Of a stretch of DNA of 64,000 bases, positions 35,983 through 43,897 are shown piece by piece. Made by a program: the position numbers and the translations under genes. The DNA comes from Tessaracoccus sp. OS52 (GTDB taxonomy: Bacteria > Actinomycetota > Actinomycetes > Propionibacteriales > Propionibacteriaceae). Under the pieces are notes generated by a model. The model made no database searches and was not told where the DNA came from. It saw only the letters and a program-made list of their open reading frames with translations. Where the stretch lies: the NCBI RefSeq assembly GCF_020687685.1, contig NZ_JAJEWM010000001.1, forward strand, positions 1,958,973 to 2,022,972. The letters are read 5' to 3'. Each line of letters opens with the position of its first letter. The stretch's first letter is position 1.

Positions 35983-37557
35983 ATGCCTCTCGTGCTGACA
36001 ACCGTTGAGGCGCTCGACGACGGGCGATTGACCGACCGCCGGGCAGCCTGGCTCGTGACGTTGGGGATCACGGCCTTCGCTTTCGTGCTCCGGTTGTACA
36101 ACCTGGGTTTCCCCCGGACGATCATGTTCGACGAGACGTACTACGCCAAGGACGCCTACACAATCGCGCGGGTCGGCTACGAACTGGACTGGGCCGAGGG
36201 CGACGAGATCAACACCCAGTTCGCCAACGGTGACTTCTCCGGCATGCTGCTGGACAAGCCGTCCTTCGTGGTCCATCCCCCGCTGGGCAAGCTCCTCATC
36301 GGCTGGGGCGCCGAACCCTTCGGCTGGGGAGCGTTCGGCTGGCGGTTCGCCGCTGCCGTGTTCGGTGCCCTGATGGTGCTCCTGGTCATCCGCATGGCGC
36401 GTCGGCTGTCCCGCTCCACGCTCGTCGGCGCCATAGCCGGCGTGCTGGTGACCTTCGACGGGCTCGCCTTCGTGATGAGCCGGATCGCCCTGCTCGACAT
36501 CTTCCAGGCAACTTTCGCCGTCGCCGCCGTGGCCGCCCTGGTGGCGGACCGGGACTGGTTCAGACACAGACTCGCCGACTGGCTCCGGAAGAAGGACCTC
36601 CCGGACCTGGGCGGCAGGTTCGGCCCGCTCATGCTGTGGCGTCCCTGGCGGATCGTGGCCGGGATCATGTTCGGCGCGTCCTGTGCAGTGAAGTGGAACA
36701 CCGTCTACATGATCGCCGTGTTCGGCATCCTGACCGTGGTGTGGGACCTGGGCGCCAGACGCCTGGCAGGCGGCGGCGGGTCCAGGAAGTACCTGTTGTC
36801 ACTCCTGGCCGACGCCCCGGCCGCCTTCGTGCAGCTCGTCGTGGTGGCCATCCCCGTCTACATCGCGTCCTGGTACCGGTGGCTCACCACCACCGGCGGC
36901 TACTCGCGCGACTTCGGCCTGAACAACCCCGACGACCCGGTGGTGCGCCGCTTCGGGGAGGCGCTCGGGTCGCTGTGGAACTATCACGTCGCCGCCTACA
37001 ACTTCCACACCGGTGACGGCATGAAGGAAGCCACCCACACCTACGAGGGCCATCCGGCGGGGTGGCTCGTGATGGCCCGCCCCATCGGAATCCACGCCGA
37101 GAACGGCATCGAGCCGGGACAGCAGGGCTGTGAGGCCGTCGGCACCACCTGCCTGCGCGTCGTGTCCGCGATGGGAACCCCGCTGCTGTGGTGGCTCGCC
37201 GCCGCCGCCCTGGTGGCGGCCCTGTGGTTCTGGCTGGGGAGAAGGGACTGGCGCTTCGCGGTCCCCGTCCTCGCCGTCGCCTCCGTGTGGCTGCCCTGGT
37301 TCCAGTACGCCGAACGCCCGCTGTTCTTCTTCTACGCCATCATGATCGTCCCGTTCACGGCGACGGGGCTGGCCATGGTGATGGGCCGGTACCTGGGCCC
37401 CGCCAACGGTCCGCAGCGGCGCATCCGTGCCATGTACGTGGGCATCGCCATCGGTCTGGTGGTGCTGAACTTCGCCTTCATCTACCCGGTGCTCACCGCG
37501 GACCTCATGACGCGGCCCCAGTGGCTGATGCGGATGTGGTTCGGCACCTGGATCTGA
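35983..37557 (+). CDS. pmt: Dolichyl-phosphate-mannose--protein mannosyltransferase
   Basis: The 524-residue membrane enzyme transfers mannose from polyprenyl-phosphate-mannose to Ser/Thr of secreted proteins. It has about ten helices, the first-loop acidic motif FPRTIMFDETYYAKDAY, the VHPPLGKLLI motif and a C-terminal RPLFFFYAIMIVPF region, as in mycobacterial Rv1002c, which also neighbours rsmI. TAGAAT (35979-35984) looks like a -10 element seven bases before GTG 35992, so translation may begin there on a leaderless message rather than at ATG 35983. Substrates are the Ser/Thr-rich lipoproteins and secreted proteins seen elsewhere in the window. Confidence 0.93.
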   Translation: MPLVLTTVEALDDGRLTDRRAAWLVTLGITAFAFVLRLYNLGFPRTIMFDETYYAKDAYTIARVGYELDWAEGDEINTQFANGDFSGMLLDKPSFVVHPPLGKLLIGWGAEPFGWGAFGWRFAAAVFGALMVLLVIRMARRLSRSTLVGAIAGVLVTFDGLAFVMSRIALLDIFQATFAVAAVAALVADRDWFRHRLADWLRKKDLPDLGGRFGPLMLWRPWRIVAGIMFGASCAVKWNTVYMIAVFGILTVVWDLGARRLAGGGGSRKYLLSLLADAPAAFVQLVVVAIPVYIASWYRWLTTTGGYSRDFGLNNPDDPVVRRFGEALGSLWNYHVAAYNFHTGDGMKEATHTYEGHPAGWLVMARPIGIHAENGIEPGQQGCEAVGTTCLRVVSAMGTPLLWWLAAAALVAALWFWLGRRDWRFAVPVLAVASVWLPWFQYAERPLFFFYAIMIVPFTATGLAMVMGRYLGPANGPQRRIRAMYVGIAIGLVVLNFAFIYPVLTADLMTRPQWLMRMWFGTWI

Positions 37558-37567
37558 GCTTGGAGGA

Positions 37568-38677
37568 TCAGAGCCCCACTCGCCTGCTCAGCCCGCGCGC
37601 CCTCGCGCGCAGCCGGGACGACATCGGCAGCGCGTTGCGGTGGTGGGCCCGCTCCAGGCCCAGCATCAGCGCCGCCAGGTAGGTGCCACTGGCGGTGCCG
37701 TTCATGAGCTCACCGCGGCCGTTGCCGCGGGCGTAGTACCCGCCCGGGATGGCTGAGGCCCCGGCAACCGGGCGGCCGTGGTCGCTCGGGTCGATCACGA
37801 GCCTGCCGCTGCGCAGGTCCCTGCCGCCCTGTGCCCAGACCCAGCGCTCGAGTTCGGCGGTGGCCCCGGCGATGGTGGCAGACGTGCACTTGGGCCCGTA
37901 GGCGACGACCTCATCGCCGTCGGGGCGAATGAGCCAGACGGGAGGACCGGCGGTCAGCGTGACGACGTCGGGCACCTCGTCGGCGACGAACCGGACGCGC
38001 GGCACGAACTGCGCGGGCCCGATTCCCGCGAGCTGACCCCAGGGGCTGACTCCCAGGGTGTCGATCACCGCGACCGCCAGCATCGAGTACGCCTCTCGGG
38101 CCCAGGCGAGGTTCGGGCGCGAGGTGACGACGGTGGCGCCGTCGCGGCGCTGGAGGTGGGTGACGGTGAGGTCGTGCCGGATGTCGGCGCCCGCCCCCGC
38201 GGCCTGCCGGGCCAGCGCGCTGCCGTAGCTCGCCGGGTCCAGGACGATGGCCTCGGAGACCAGACCCGCGGTCGCCAGGCGGCGCTCGTGCGGCTGGAGG
38301 ATCCTCGCCCCCGCGCCCGCGGACTCCAGGAGTTCCACGACGCGATGAAGTTCGCGGTCGAGGGCCACGCCCAGCGAGTGGTCGTGCAGGGGGATCATCG
38401 CGTGGGGCACGCCCCCGGCGTCGATGACCCGCCGGATCTCCTGCAGGCCGGCGAGGTTGCGGTCGACGTGCTCCCGGGCGGCCTCCGGCCCGTAGGCCGC
38501 TGACATGGTGGCCACGGTGCTGCTGTGGGCGCAGGCCGCCATGCCGTGCCCCACCGCCACCGAGACCCCCTCGGGGTTCGGGTCCAGCACCACCACGTCG
38601 AACCCCTCGGCCGCCAGCCGGCGCGCGGCGGTCAGGCCCGCGACGGTCGCCCCCACCACCACCACGTCGTGCACCAT
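37568..38677 (-). CDS. FAD-dependent oxidoreductase
   Basis: The 369-residue protein is a DAO-type flavoprotein: N-terminal VVVGATVAGLTAARRLAAEGFDVVVLD, in which Thr replaces the second Gly of GxGxxG, and a C-terminal FAD segment AIPGGYYARGNGRGELMNGTASG. Two further motifs, RPDGDEVVAYGPK and HSSTVATMSAAYG, suggest a small amine or acid substrate, but none can be named. TAGGGT lies six bases before the ATG (38684-38689), a leaderless signature. It is convergent with pmt and divergent from the nucleobase permease. Confidence 0.75.
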   Translation of the reverse strand: MVHDVVVVGATVAGLTAARRLAAEGFDVVVLDPNPEGVSVAVGHGMAACAHSSTVATMSAAYGPEAAREHVDRNLAGLQEIRRVIDAGGVPHAMIPLHDHSLGVALDRELHRVVELLESAGAGARILQPHERRLATAGLVSEAIVLDPASYGSALARQAAGAGADIRHDLTVTHLQRRDGATVVTSRPNLAWAREAYSMLAVAVIDTLGVSPWGQLAGIGPAQFVPRVRFVADEVPDVVTLTAGPPVWLIRPDGDEVVAYGPKCTSATIAGATAELERWVWAQGGRDLRSGRLVIDPSDHGRPVAGASAIPGGYYARGNGRGELMNGTASGTYLAALMLGLERAHHRNALPMSSRLRARARGLSRRVGL

Positions 38678-38726
38678 GCGACCACCCTAGACCCGGTAGC
38701 ATTCTGCGGACGGAAGGAACCAGCCG

Positions 38727-40169
38727 ATGCTCGGATGGAAGCTGCACAACAACGGGAACCTGCTGCCGGGCGCGGTGGTCATGCCACGCGAACGTCTCGG
38801 CTGGGGCCGCACCATCGGGCTGGGCGCCCAGCACGTGGTGGCCATGTTCGGCGCCACGTTCGTGTTCCCGCTCCTCATGGGACTCAATCCACAGCTCGCC
38901 GTGATGATGAGCGGCGTCGCGACGCTGGTGTTCCTGTTCGCCGTCAACCACCGCGTCCCCAGCTACCTGGGCTCCAGCGCCTCCTTCGTCGGCGTGGCGA
39001 CGGCGGTCTACGGCATCGGCGGGAACCCGGCGGACCTCACGGGCGCGCTGTTCGTCGTCGGGCTGACCCTGTTCATGGTGGGCATCATCATCCACTTCGC
39101 AGGCGCACGCGTCATCCACCGCGCGCTGCCTCCGGTGGTGACGGGCGCCGTCGTCATGCTCATCGGCTTCAACCTGGCGCCCGTGGTGGCGAGCGTCTAC
39201 TGGCCGCAGGACCCGTGGCTGGCCTTCGTCGTCATGCTGATCGTGATCGGGCTCAGCGTGGGCCTGCGCGGCTTCATGGGCCGGATTGCGATCTTCCTGT
39301 CCCTGCTGGTGGGCTACGTGCTGGGCTGGGTCTTCGACGTCGCCTTCGGCCCGATGCGCACCACCGCCGCCGACGGGACCGTCACCGAGAAGCTCCGCGT
39401 CGACTGGAGCGGCGTAATGGAGGCGAACTGGTTCGGCCTCCCCCCGATGACCGACCTGGCCAACTGGACCCTCGGCAGCGTGGACAACGTCGTCGGGTTC
39501 CACCTCCCCAGCTTCAACCTGGCCGCCATCGTCATCGCGCTGCCCGTGGTCATCGCCCTCATCGCCGAGAACACCGGCCACGTCAAGGCCGTCGCGGAGA
39601 TGACCGGTGAGGACCTGGACCCGGTGATGGGCCGTGCCATCGCGGCCGACGGAGCCGGCTCCATGGTCGCCACCCTCGTCGGCGCCGGACCCACCACCAC
39701 CTACGCCGAGAACATCGGCGTCATGGCGGCCACCCGGGTCTACTCCACCGCGGCCTACGTCGTCGCCGCGCTCGTTGCCATCCTCTTCGGCCTCTCCCCC
39801 AAGTTCGGGGCTGCCATCTCGGCGACGCCGGGCGCGGTGCTGGGCGGCATCACCGTCGTCCTCTACGGCATGATCGGCCTGCTCGGAGCGAAGATCTGGA
39901 AGGAGAACAACGTCGACTTCGGCAACCCGATCAACCTCATCCCGGCCGCGGCGGGCATCATCATCGGGATCGGCGACGTGCAGCTGCCCATCGGTGACAA
40001 CTTCACCCTCGGCGGCATCGCGCTGGGCACGATCGTGACCATCGGCATCTACCACGTCGCGCGCGTCATCGCGCCCCGCGAACTCCGCGAGGCCGCCGAC
40101 GGCGCGACCCTGATCTACGACTCCCCCGGCATCTATGCCGACGAGGACGCAACCGACACCCCGCGCTGA
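38727..40169 (+). CDS. uraA: Nucleobase:cation symporter-2 (uracil/xanthine permease)
   Basis: The 480-residue membrane protein of the NCS2 family has about 14 helices. Diagnostic segments are GAQHVVAMFGATFVFPLLMG, VPSYLGSSASFVG, LIAENTGHVKAVAEMTG and GAGPTTTYAENIGVMAATRV (the QH- and NTG/NTTYxEN-type motifs). It imports uracil or another pyrimidine or purine base with protons. TAGCAT (38697-38702) is a likely -10 and GGAAGGAA precedes the ATG. Uracil is the best guess; xanthine is possible. Confidence 0.9.
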   Translation: MLGWKLHNNGNLLPGAVVMPRERLGWGRTIGLGAQHVVAMFGATFVFPLLMGLNPQLAVMMSGVATLVFLFAVNHRVPSYLGSSASFVGVATAVYGIGGNPADLTGALFVVGLTLFMVGIIIHFAGARVIHRALPPVVTGAVVMLIGFNLAPVVASVYWPQDPWLAFVVMLIVIGLSVGLRGFMGRIAIFLSLLVGYVLGWVFDVAFGPMRTTAADGTVTEKLRVDWSGVMEANWFGLPPMTDLANWTLGSVDNVVGFHLPSFNLAAIVIALPVVIALIAENTGHVKAVAEMTGEDLDPVMGRAIAADGAGSMVATLVGAGPTTTYAENIGVMAATRVYSTAAYVVAALVAILFGLSPKFGAAISATPGAVLGGITVVLYGMIGLLGAKIWKENNVDFGNPINLIPAAAGIIIGIGDVQLPIGDNFTLGGIALGTIVTIGIYHVARVIAPRELREAADGATLIYDSPGIYADEDATDTPR

Positions 40170-40176
40170 GGGCCGC

Positions 40177-40677
40177 TCAGACGAAGATGATCTGGCCGCC
40201 CTCGGAGATCTCCATGAAGTCGGTGGCCGAGATGACGTCCTCGACGCCCTCGTAGAGGTCCGCCATGTCCAGTCCGAACATGTCGTAGCTCATGCGGCAG
40301 CCCCAGAGATGCCCCCCGGATGCGCTGATGATGTCAAGCATCTCCCGCACCGTCGGGATCTCCAGGTCCTCCAACTGACCACGCATCATTCGGGTGGCCA
40401 TCCCGGTCATGCCCGGGATCATCCCCGCGAACGACGGGATGGGCAGCCGCGGTGCCTGCGGCAGATGCATGGCGGTGTTGCCCAGCATGGTGAACTTCAG
40501 GTCGTCCATCCGGGACTCGGTGACCATGTCGAAGCCCCAGAAGGTGAAGAACATGTGGGTCTCGATGCCCTCACCGAGAGCCGCGTTGGCCAGGACGAGG
40601 CCGGGGTAGGCCATGTCCAGGTTGCCCTTGCTGCAGATGATGACGAGCTTGCGTGTCTTGGTCTCGGTTTCGCTCAT
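40177..40677 (-). CDS. DsrE/DsrF-family sulfur-trafficking protein
   Basis: The 166-residue protein belongs to the DsrE/DrsH-like group. It has LVIICSKGNLDMAYPGLVLANAALGEG, MFFTFWGFDM, the variable middle, and SASGGHLWGCRMSYDMFGL. The Cys in CSKG and in WGCRMS are the likely persulfide carriers. It would accept sulfane sulfur and hand it to the adjacent DsrC/TusE-like protein. It is last of the sqr-dsrC-dsrE operon, 25 bases after dsrC. Confidence 0.85.
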   Translation of the reverse strand: MSETETKTRKLVIICSKGNLDMAYPGLVLANAALGEGIETHMFFTFWGFDMVTESRMDDLKFTMLGNTAMHLPQAPRLPIPSFAGMIPGMTGMATRMMRGQLEDLEIPTVREMLDIISASGGHLWGCRMSYDMFGLDMADLYEGVEDVISATDFMEISEGGQIIFV

Positions 40678-40702
40678 TTCGGCTCCTTGTTGGTTCGGCT
40701 GC

Positions 40703-41017
40703 CTAGACGCAGCCCCTGGGCTTCGGCAGCCCAGCGATGTAGGACATCTTCTTGGCGGGTTTTCCGGGGAAGAGCTTGAACAGCTGCTTCATGTCGAAGC
40801 CCCCGACGGCGCTCACGCGGCGAAGGGTCGCCGTCTCCCCGCGCCCGGGGAAGTCGGCGCGCAGGAACCGCAGGACGGCCCAGTGCTCCTCGGACAGGTC
40901 CTGACCGATGAGTCGGGCGAGTTCTGCCCCGAGCTTCTCGTCCCACTGGTCGTAGGCCACCAGGAAACCCTCGTCGTTGACGTCGATGGGCCGGTTGGCG
41001 ATGAGTGTGGTTGGCAT
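40703..41017 (-). CDS. TusE/DsrC-family sulfur carrier (single-cysteine form)
   Basis: The 104-residue protein has the DsrC fold signature: DVNDEGFLVAYDQWDEKLGAELA, LSEEHWAVLRFLRA and the C-terminal arm SYIAGLPKPRGCV. The penultimate Cys (CysA) is present. The second arm cysteine of dissimilatory DsrC (eleven residues upstream) is Ser, so it is closer to TusE or sulfur-relay versions than to canonical sulfite-reductase partners. The ATG at 41017 follows GGAGACGAGG. It is cotranscribed between sqr and dsrE. Confidence 0.88.
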   Translation of the reverse strand: MPTTLIANRPIDVNDEGFLVAYDQWDEKLGAELARLIGQDLSEEHWAVLRFLRADFPGRGETATLRRVSAVGGFDMKQLFKLFPGKPAKKMSYIAGLPKPRGCV

Positions 41018-41027
41018 CCTCGTCTCC

Positions 41028-42521
41028 TCAGAACGTCGGGATGATGGGCTCGGGCAGGACTGTCGCCGGGTCCGCGGAACTGTCCACACCGGGGCGGTCC
41101 ACGTAGGCGGGGACAGGGGCGGTCGCAGTGCGGGACGAGGCAGCCTTCGGTTTGGAGGCTGGCTTCGTGGGCGGACGAGAGGCCGCTCGGGCCGCCGGTC
41201 TCGCGGGGGTGGGCCGTAGTGCGACTCGCGGGGTGCGCGGCGCCTCGGCGGGGCGCGACGCCGCGGGCTTTGTGGCGGGTACGACGTCGCCCTCGATCAC
41301 CTTGCCGAGCCGCGACATGTGTGTGGTGAACGGCAGCGGTCGGCCGACGATCAGCAGGTTCCAGTACACCCAGCGGAACGCCAGCTTGGCCCAGTGGTTG
41401 AGGCGGGTCTCCTTTAGCAGTCGCAGCGGCCCCACCAGCGGCAGCGGGAACCGCCCGGTGTAGGGCTGCGTGTCGTAGTTGAAGTCGAGCAGCATCCCCT
41501 TGCCTGAGCCGGACTCGATGAAGCAGTTGGCGTGGCCGTCGAACGAGTGCTTCAGCGGTTCACCCGCCAGGTAGGAGTCGAAGTTGTGCATGAAGATGTC
41601 GACGCTGAAGTGAGCGACGGAGCCCGCCTTGGAGGTCTGCAGGGTTCCGGCGTCGCCGAGCACGAAAATGTTGGCGTGCTCGGTGGAGCGCAACGTGGCC
41701 TGGTCGCAGGGCACGAGGTTGAGTTCGTTGCCCAGCCCGGACTCCGCGATGTAGTCGGGGCCCATGTTGACGGGGACGGTGACCAGCAGGTCGAACGGGA
41801 TCCTGCGGTCGTCGAAGGACACGAGCTCCCGCGTCTGGTTGTCGATCTCGGCGACGGCGAAGTCTGTCTCCAGCGCCACGTCGCGCTTGGCCAGGGCGTC
41901 GGCGAGCTCGCGGCTGGCCACGGGCTTGGTGAAGGCGCCGTCGAGGGGGGTGACGTAGACCAGTTCGTACTTGTGGCGGATCCGCTTGTTCCTCATCCAG
42001 GAGTCGGCGAGGAAGGTGAACTCCAGCGGGGCGACCGGGCACTTGATGGGCATCTCGCTGATGTGGACGACCACCCGGCCACCACGGAGATTCCGGAGCG
42101 CCTCCGCCAGCGCGGTGGCGCCGTCGAGGTCGTAGAAGTGGTGGATGCTGACGCCGGCCTCCGGGCCGTCCCCACCGGGGGTCGCCTCCGGGCGCGGCTG
42201 GACGCCGGTGGCGATCACCAGCGTGTCGTAGGTCAGCTCGCGGCCGTCCGCGAGGTGTACCAGGTTGGCGGCGGCGTCCACCCGTTGGATCTCGCCCAGC
42301 ACGAGCGTCACGCCGTCGGGGATGAAGGCGTGGCGGGCGCGGACGATCTGTTGCGACGAGTACTTGCCGAAGGGCAGGAAGAGGTAGCCGGGCTGGTAGT
42401 GGTGGTCGTCGTCCACGTCGACCACTGTGATGTCCATCTCGGCCGTCCGGTAGCGGGACCGCAGCTTGTTGGCCACGAGCGTTCCGGCCGTGCCGCCACC
42501 GAGAATCACGATCTTGTGCAT
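41028..42521 (-). CDS. sqr: Sulfide:quinone oxidoreductase-like flavoprotein with C-terminal tail
   Basis: The 497-residue protein has an N-terminal FAD motif IVILGGGTAGTLVANKL, YQPGYLFLPFG, LVIATGVQPRPEATPG, KCPVAPLEFTFL with a redox Cys, and NIFVLGDAGTLQTSKAGSVAHF, all as in type I/II sulfide:quinone reductases. A C-terminal region of roughly 75 residues is Ala/Pro/Arg/Lys-rich and low in complexity, unlike usual family members. It oxidises sulfide and passes sulfane sulfur onward, giving electrons to the quinone pool. It heads the sqr-dsrC-dsrE operon, which has a CsoR/CstR-type operator at its promoter. Confidence 0.88.
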   Translation of the reverse strand: MHKIVILGGGTAGTLVANKLRSRYRTAEMDITVVDVDDDHHYQPGYLFLPFGKYSSQQIVRARHAFIPDGVTLVLGEIQRVDAAANLVHLADGRELTYDTLVIATGVQPRPEATPGGDGPEAGVSIHHFYDLDGATALAEALRNLRGGRVVVHISEMPIKCPVAPLEFTFLADSWMRNKRIRHKYELVYVTPLDGAFTKPVASRELADALAKRDVALETDFAVAEIDNQTRELVSFDDRRIPFDLLVTVPVNMGPDYIAESGLGNELNLVPCDQATLRSTEHANIFVLGDAGTLQTSKAGSVAHFSVDIFMHNFDSYLAGEPLKHSFDGHANCFIESGSGKGMLLDFNYDTQPYTGRFPLPLVGPLRLLKETRLNHWAKLAFRWVYWNLLIVGRPLPFTTHMSRLGKVIEGDVVPATKPAASRPAEAPRTPRVALRPTPARPAARAASRPPTKPASKPKAASSRTATAPVPAYVDRPGVDSSADPATVLPEPIIPTF

Positions 42522-42554
42522 TGCGTCCTCCTTGACGTCTCTGTCAACGAAGTT

Positions 42555-42570
42555 ATACCCCGCCGGGTAT
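42555..42570 (-). promoter_or_regulatory. CsoR/CstR-type operator at the sqr promoter
   Basis: ATACCC-CGCC-GGGTAT is a perfect 6-bp inverted repeat with a four-base centre. It matches the ATACCCC-type palindromes bound by CsoR-family copper or persulfide (CstR) sensors. On the minus strand it runs into TATAAC, a good -10 sequence for sqr. Confidence 0.65.
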
Positions 42571-42631
42571 GCACCCAGAGGCGGGGTCGCCTTAGCAGCC
42601 GTGCAGTTTCCCGGTTGGATAACGTGGGGCC

Positions 42632-43123
42632 ATGGAGCAGCTTGAGCGGGACTTCCGGGAGGCGATGAGCTACGTCTCCGCGCCGGTGGCGGTCATCACA
42701 ACGATGGTCGACGGCGTCCCGCACGGTTCCACCGTCTCCGCGTTCGCCTCCCTGTCGGTTCATCCACCGATGGTGGTGATCGCGCTGGACAACCGCGGCT
42801 CTCTGGTCAACAAGATCCGGGCCTCACACCGGCTGGGGGTCAACATCCTCTCCGAGGAGCAGGTGGACACCGCAGTCCGGTTCGCGACGCCGGGCCTCGC
42901 GGACCGGTTCGCGGGCATCGACTGGCGCGAGGACGGCGGTCTTCCGCGCCTGGGTGGCGTGGCTGCCTGGCTGCGGTGCGAGCGCGTCGTGTTCGAGCCC
43001 GGCGGCGACCACACCGTCCTGCTCGCGACGGTGAGCGCGGCGGAGACGTCGGGCCTGGGCGGCCTCACCTACTACCGGCGGCAGTTCGGCTCGGCGCAGC
43101 GCGCCACCCGCCCCGCGCCCTAG
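42632..43123 (+). CDS. Flavin reductase family protein
   Basis: The 163-residue flavin-binding split-barrel protein has VSAPVAVITTMVDGVPHGSTVSAFASLSVHPPMVVIALDN (conserved pieces VAVITT, GSTVSAFASLS and P-P-M-V), NKIRASHRLGVNIL and a C-terminal LTYYRRQFG. It probably reduces FMN or FAD with NAD(P)H for a monooxygenase partner that is not encoded nearby. TAACGT (42620-42625) lies six bases before the ATG, so it is leaderless. Its stop and that of the convergent SDR overlap in CTAG (43120-43123). Confidence 0.85.
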   Translation: MEQLERDFREAMSYVSAPVAVITTMVDGVPHGSTVSAFASLSVHPPMVVIALDNRGSLVNKIRASHRLGVNILSEEQVDTAVRFATPGLADRFAGIDWREDGGLPRLGGVAAWLRCERVVFEPGGDHTVLLATVSAAETSGLGGLTYYRRQFGSAQRATRPAP

Positions 43124-43854
43124 GCGGAGCGCCGGGGCTGGGACTCGGGCTCGTCGCGACGCAGGTGCAGTTCCACCCGTGGCCGGACGAGGACGTCGGT
43201 GATCTGGGCGTCGGGGGGCGCGTCGACGACGTAGCGCACGGCCTGGGCGATGGATTCGGGCCTCAGGTAGTGATCCGGCTCGTAGTCCGCACCGGCCTGC
43301 TCCCGGTTCTCCCGCAGCATGCCGCTGTTGGTGGGTCCCGGAGCGATCGTGCTCACCCGCACGCCACTGAGCGCTTCGTCGATCCGCAGGGTGTCGGCCA
43401 GCCCAAGCAGCGCGTGCTTCGACGCCGTGTAGACGACGTGCCCCGCAGCGGGCACGCGGCTCGCGCCGGACCCGATGAAGATCACCGTGCCCCGTGACTC
43501 CCGCAGCTTCGGCAGCGCCAGCCTCGTCAGTTCGGCCGGGGCGACGACGTTGGTCTCGAAATGCTCGCGCCAGTCGGCCGGCCGGGCCTCCTCGACGGTC
43601 AAGCGGACGGAGATGGCTGCCACGTGCACCAGCACGTCGATGCGCTCCAGCGGCTCAAGGACCGCCGCCAGCGCGTCGGTGTCGGCCAGGTCGAGCGCGC
43701 GTGCGGTCACGTGGTCCAGTCGGTCCAGTTCCTCCAGCGCCGCCTGGTTGCGGCCCAGCGCCACGACGTCGTGCGTCGCGCTGAGGTCATCCACAGTGCA
43801 TCGCCCCATCGCGCCAGTGGCGCCGGTGACGATTGCCAGGGGTCGTGATGCCAT
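43120..43854 (-). CDS. Short-chain dehydrogenase/reductase
   Basis: The 244-residue protein is a classical SDR: cofactor loop GATGAMGR, VHVAAISVR, FIGSGASRVP, the catalytic YTASKHALLG (Tyr and Lys) and IAPGPTNSGM. Its substrate cannot be read from the sequence. The ATG at 43854 follows TAGGAGCACGAG. It is convergent with the flavin reductase and lies between that gene and the GH127 gene, with no operon partner on its strand except possibly GH127, whose stop is 43 bases upstream. Confidence 0.85.
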   Translation of the reverse strand: MASRPLAIVTGATGAMGRCTVDDLSATHDVVALGRNQAALEELDRLDHVTARALDLADTDALAAVLEPLERIDVLVHVAAISVRLTVEEARPADWREHFETNVVAPAELTRLALPKLRESRGTVIFIGSGASRVPAAGHVVYTASKHALLGLADTLRIDEALSGVRVSTIAPGPTNSGMLRENREQAGADYEPDHYLRPESIAQAVRYVVDAPPDAQITDVLVRPRVELHLRRDEPESQPRRSA

Positions 43855-43897
43855 GCTCGTGCTCCTAGGTGGACTCTGGCACACGGTACTCCAGTGA

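Noticed and set aside
37911..40055. 714-codon minus-strand open frame over the FAD oxidoreductase and uraA
   Set aside because: It is an antisense or shifted-frame shadow with no domain; the genes beneath have clear families.
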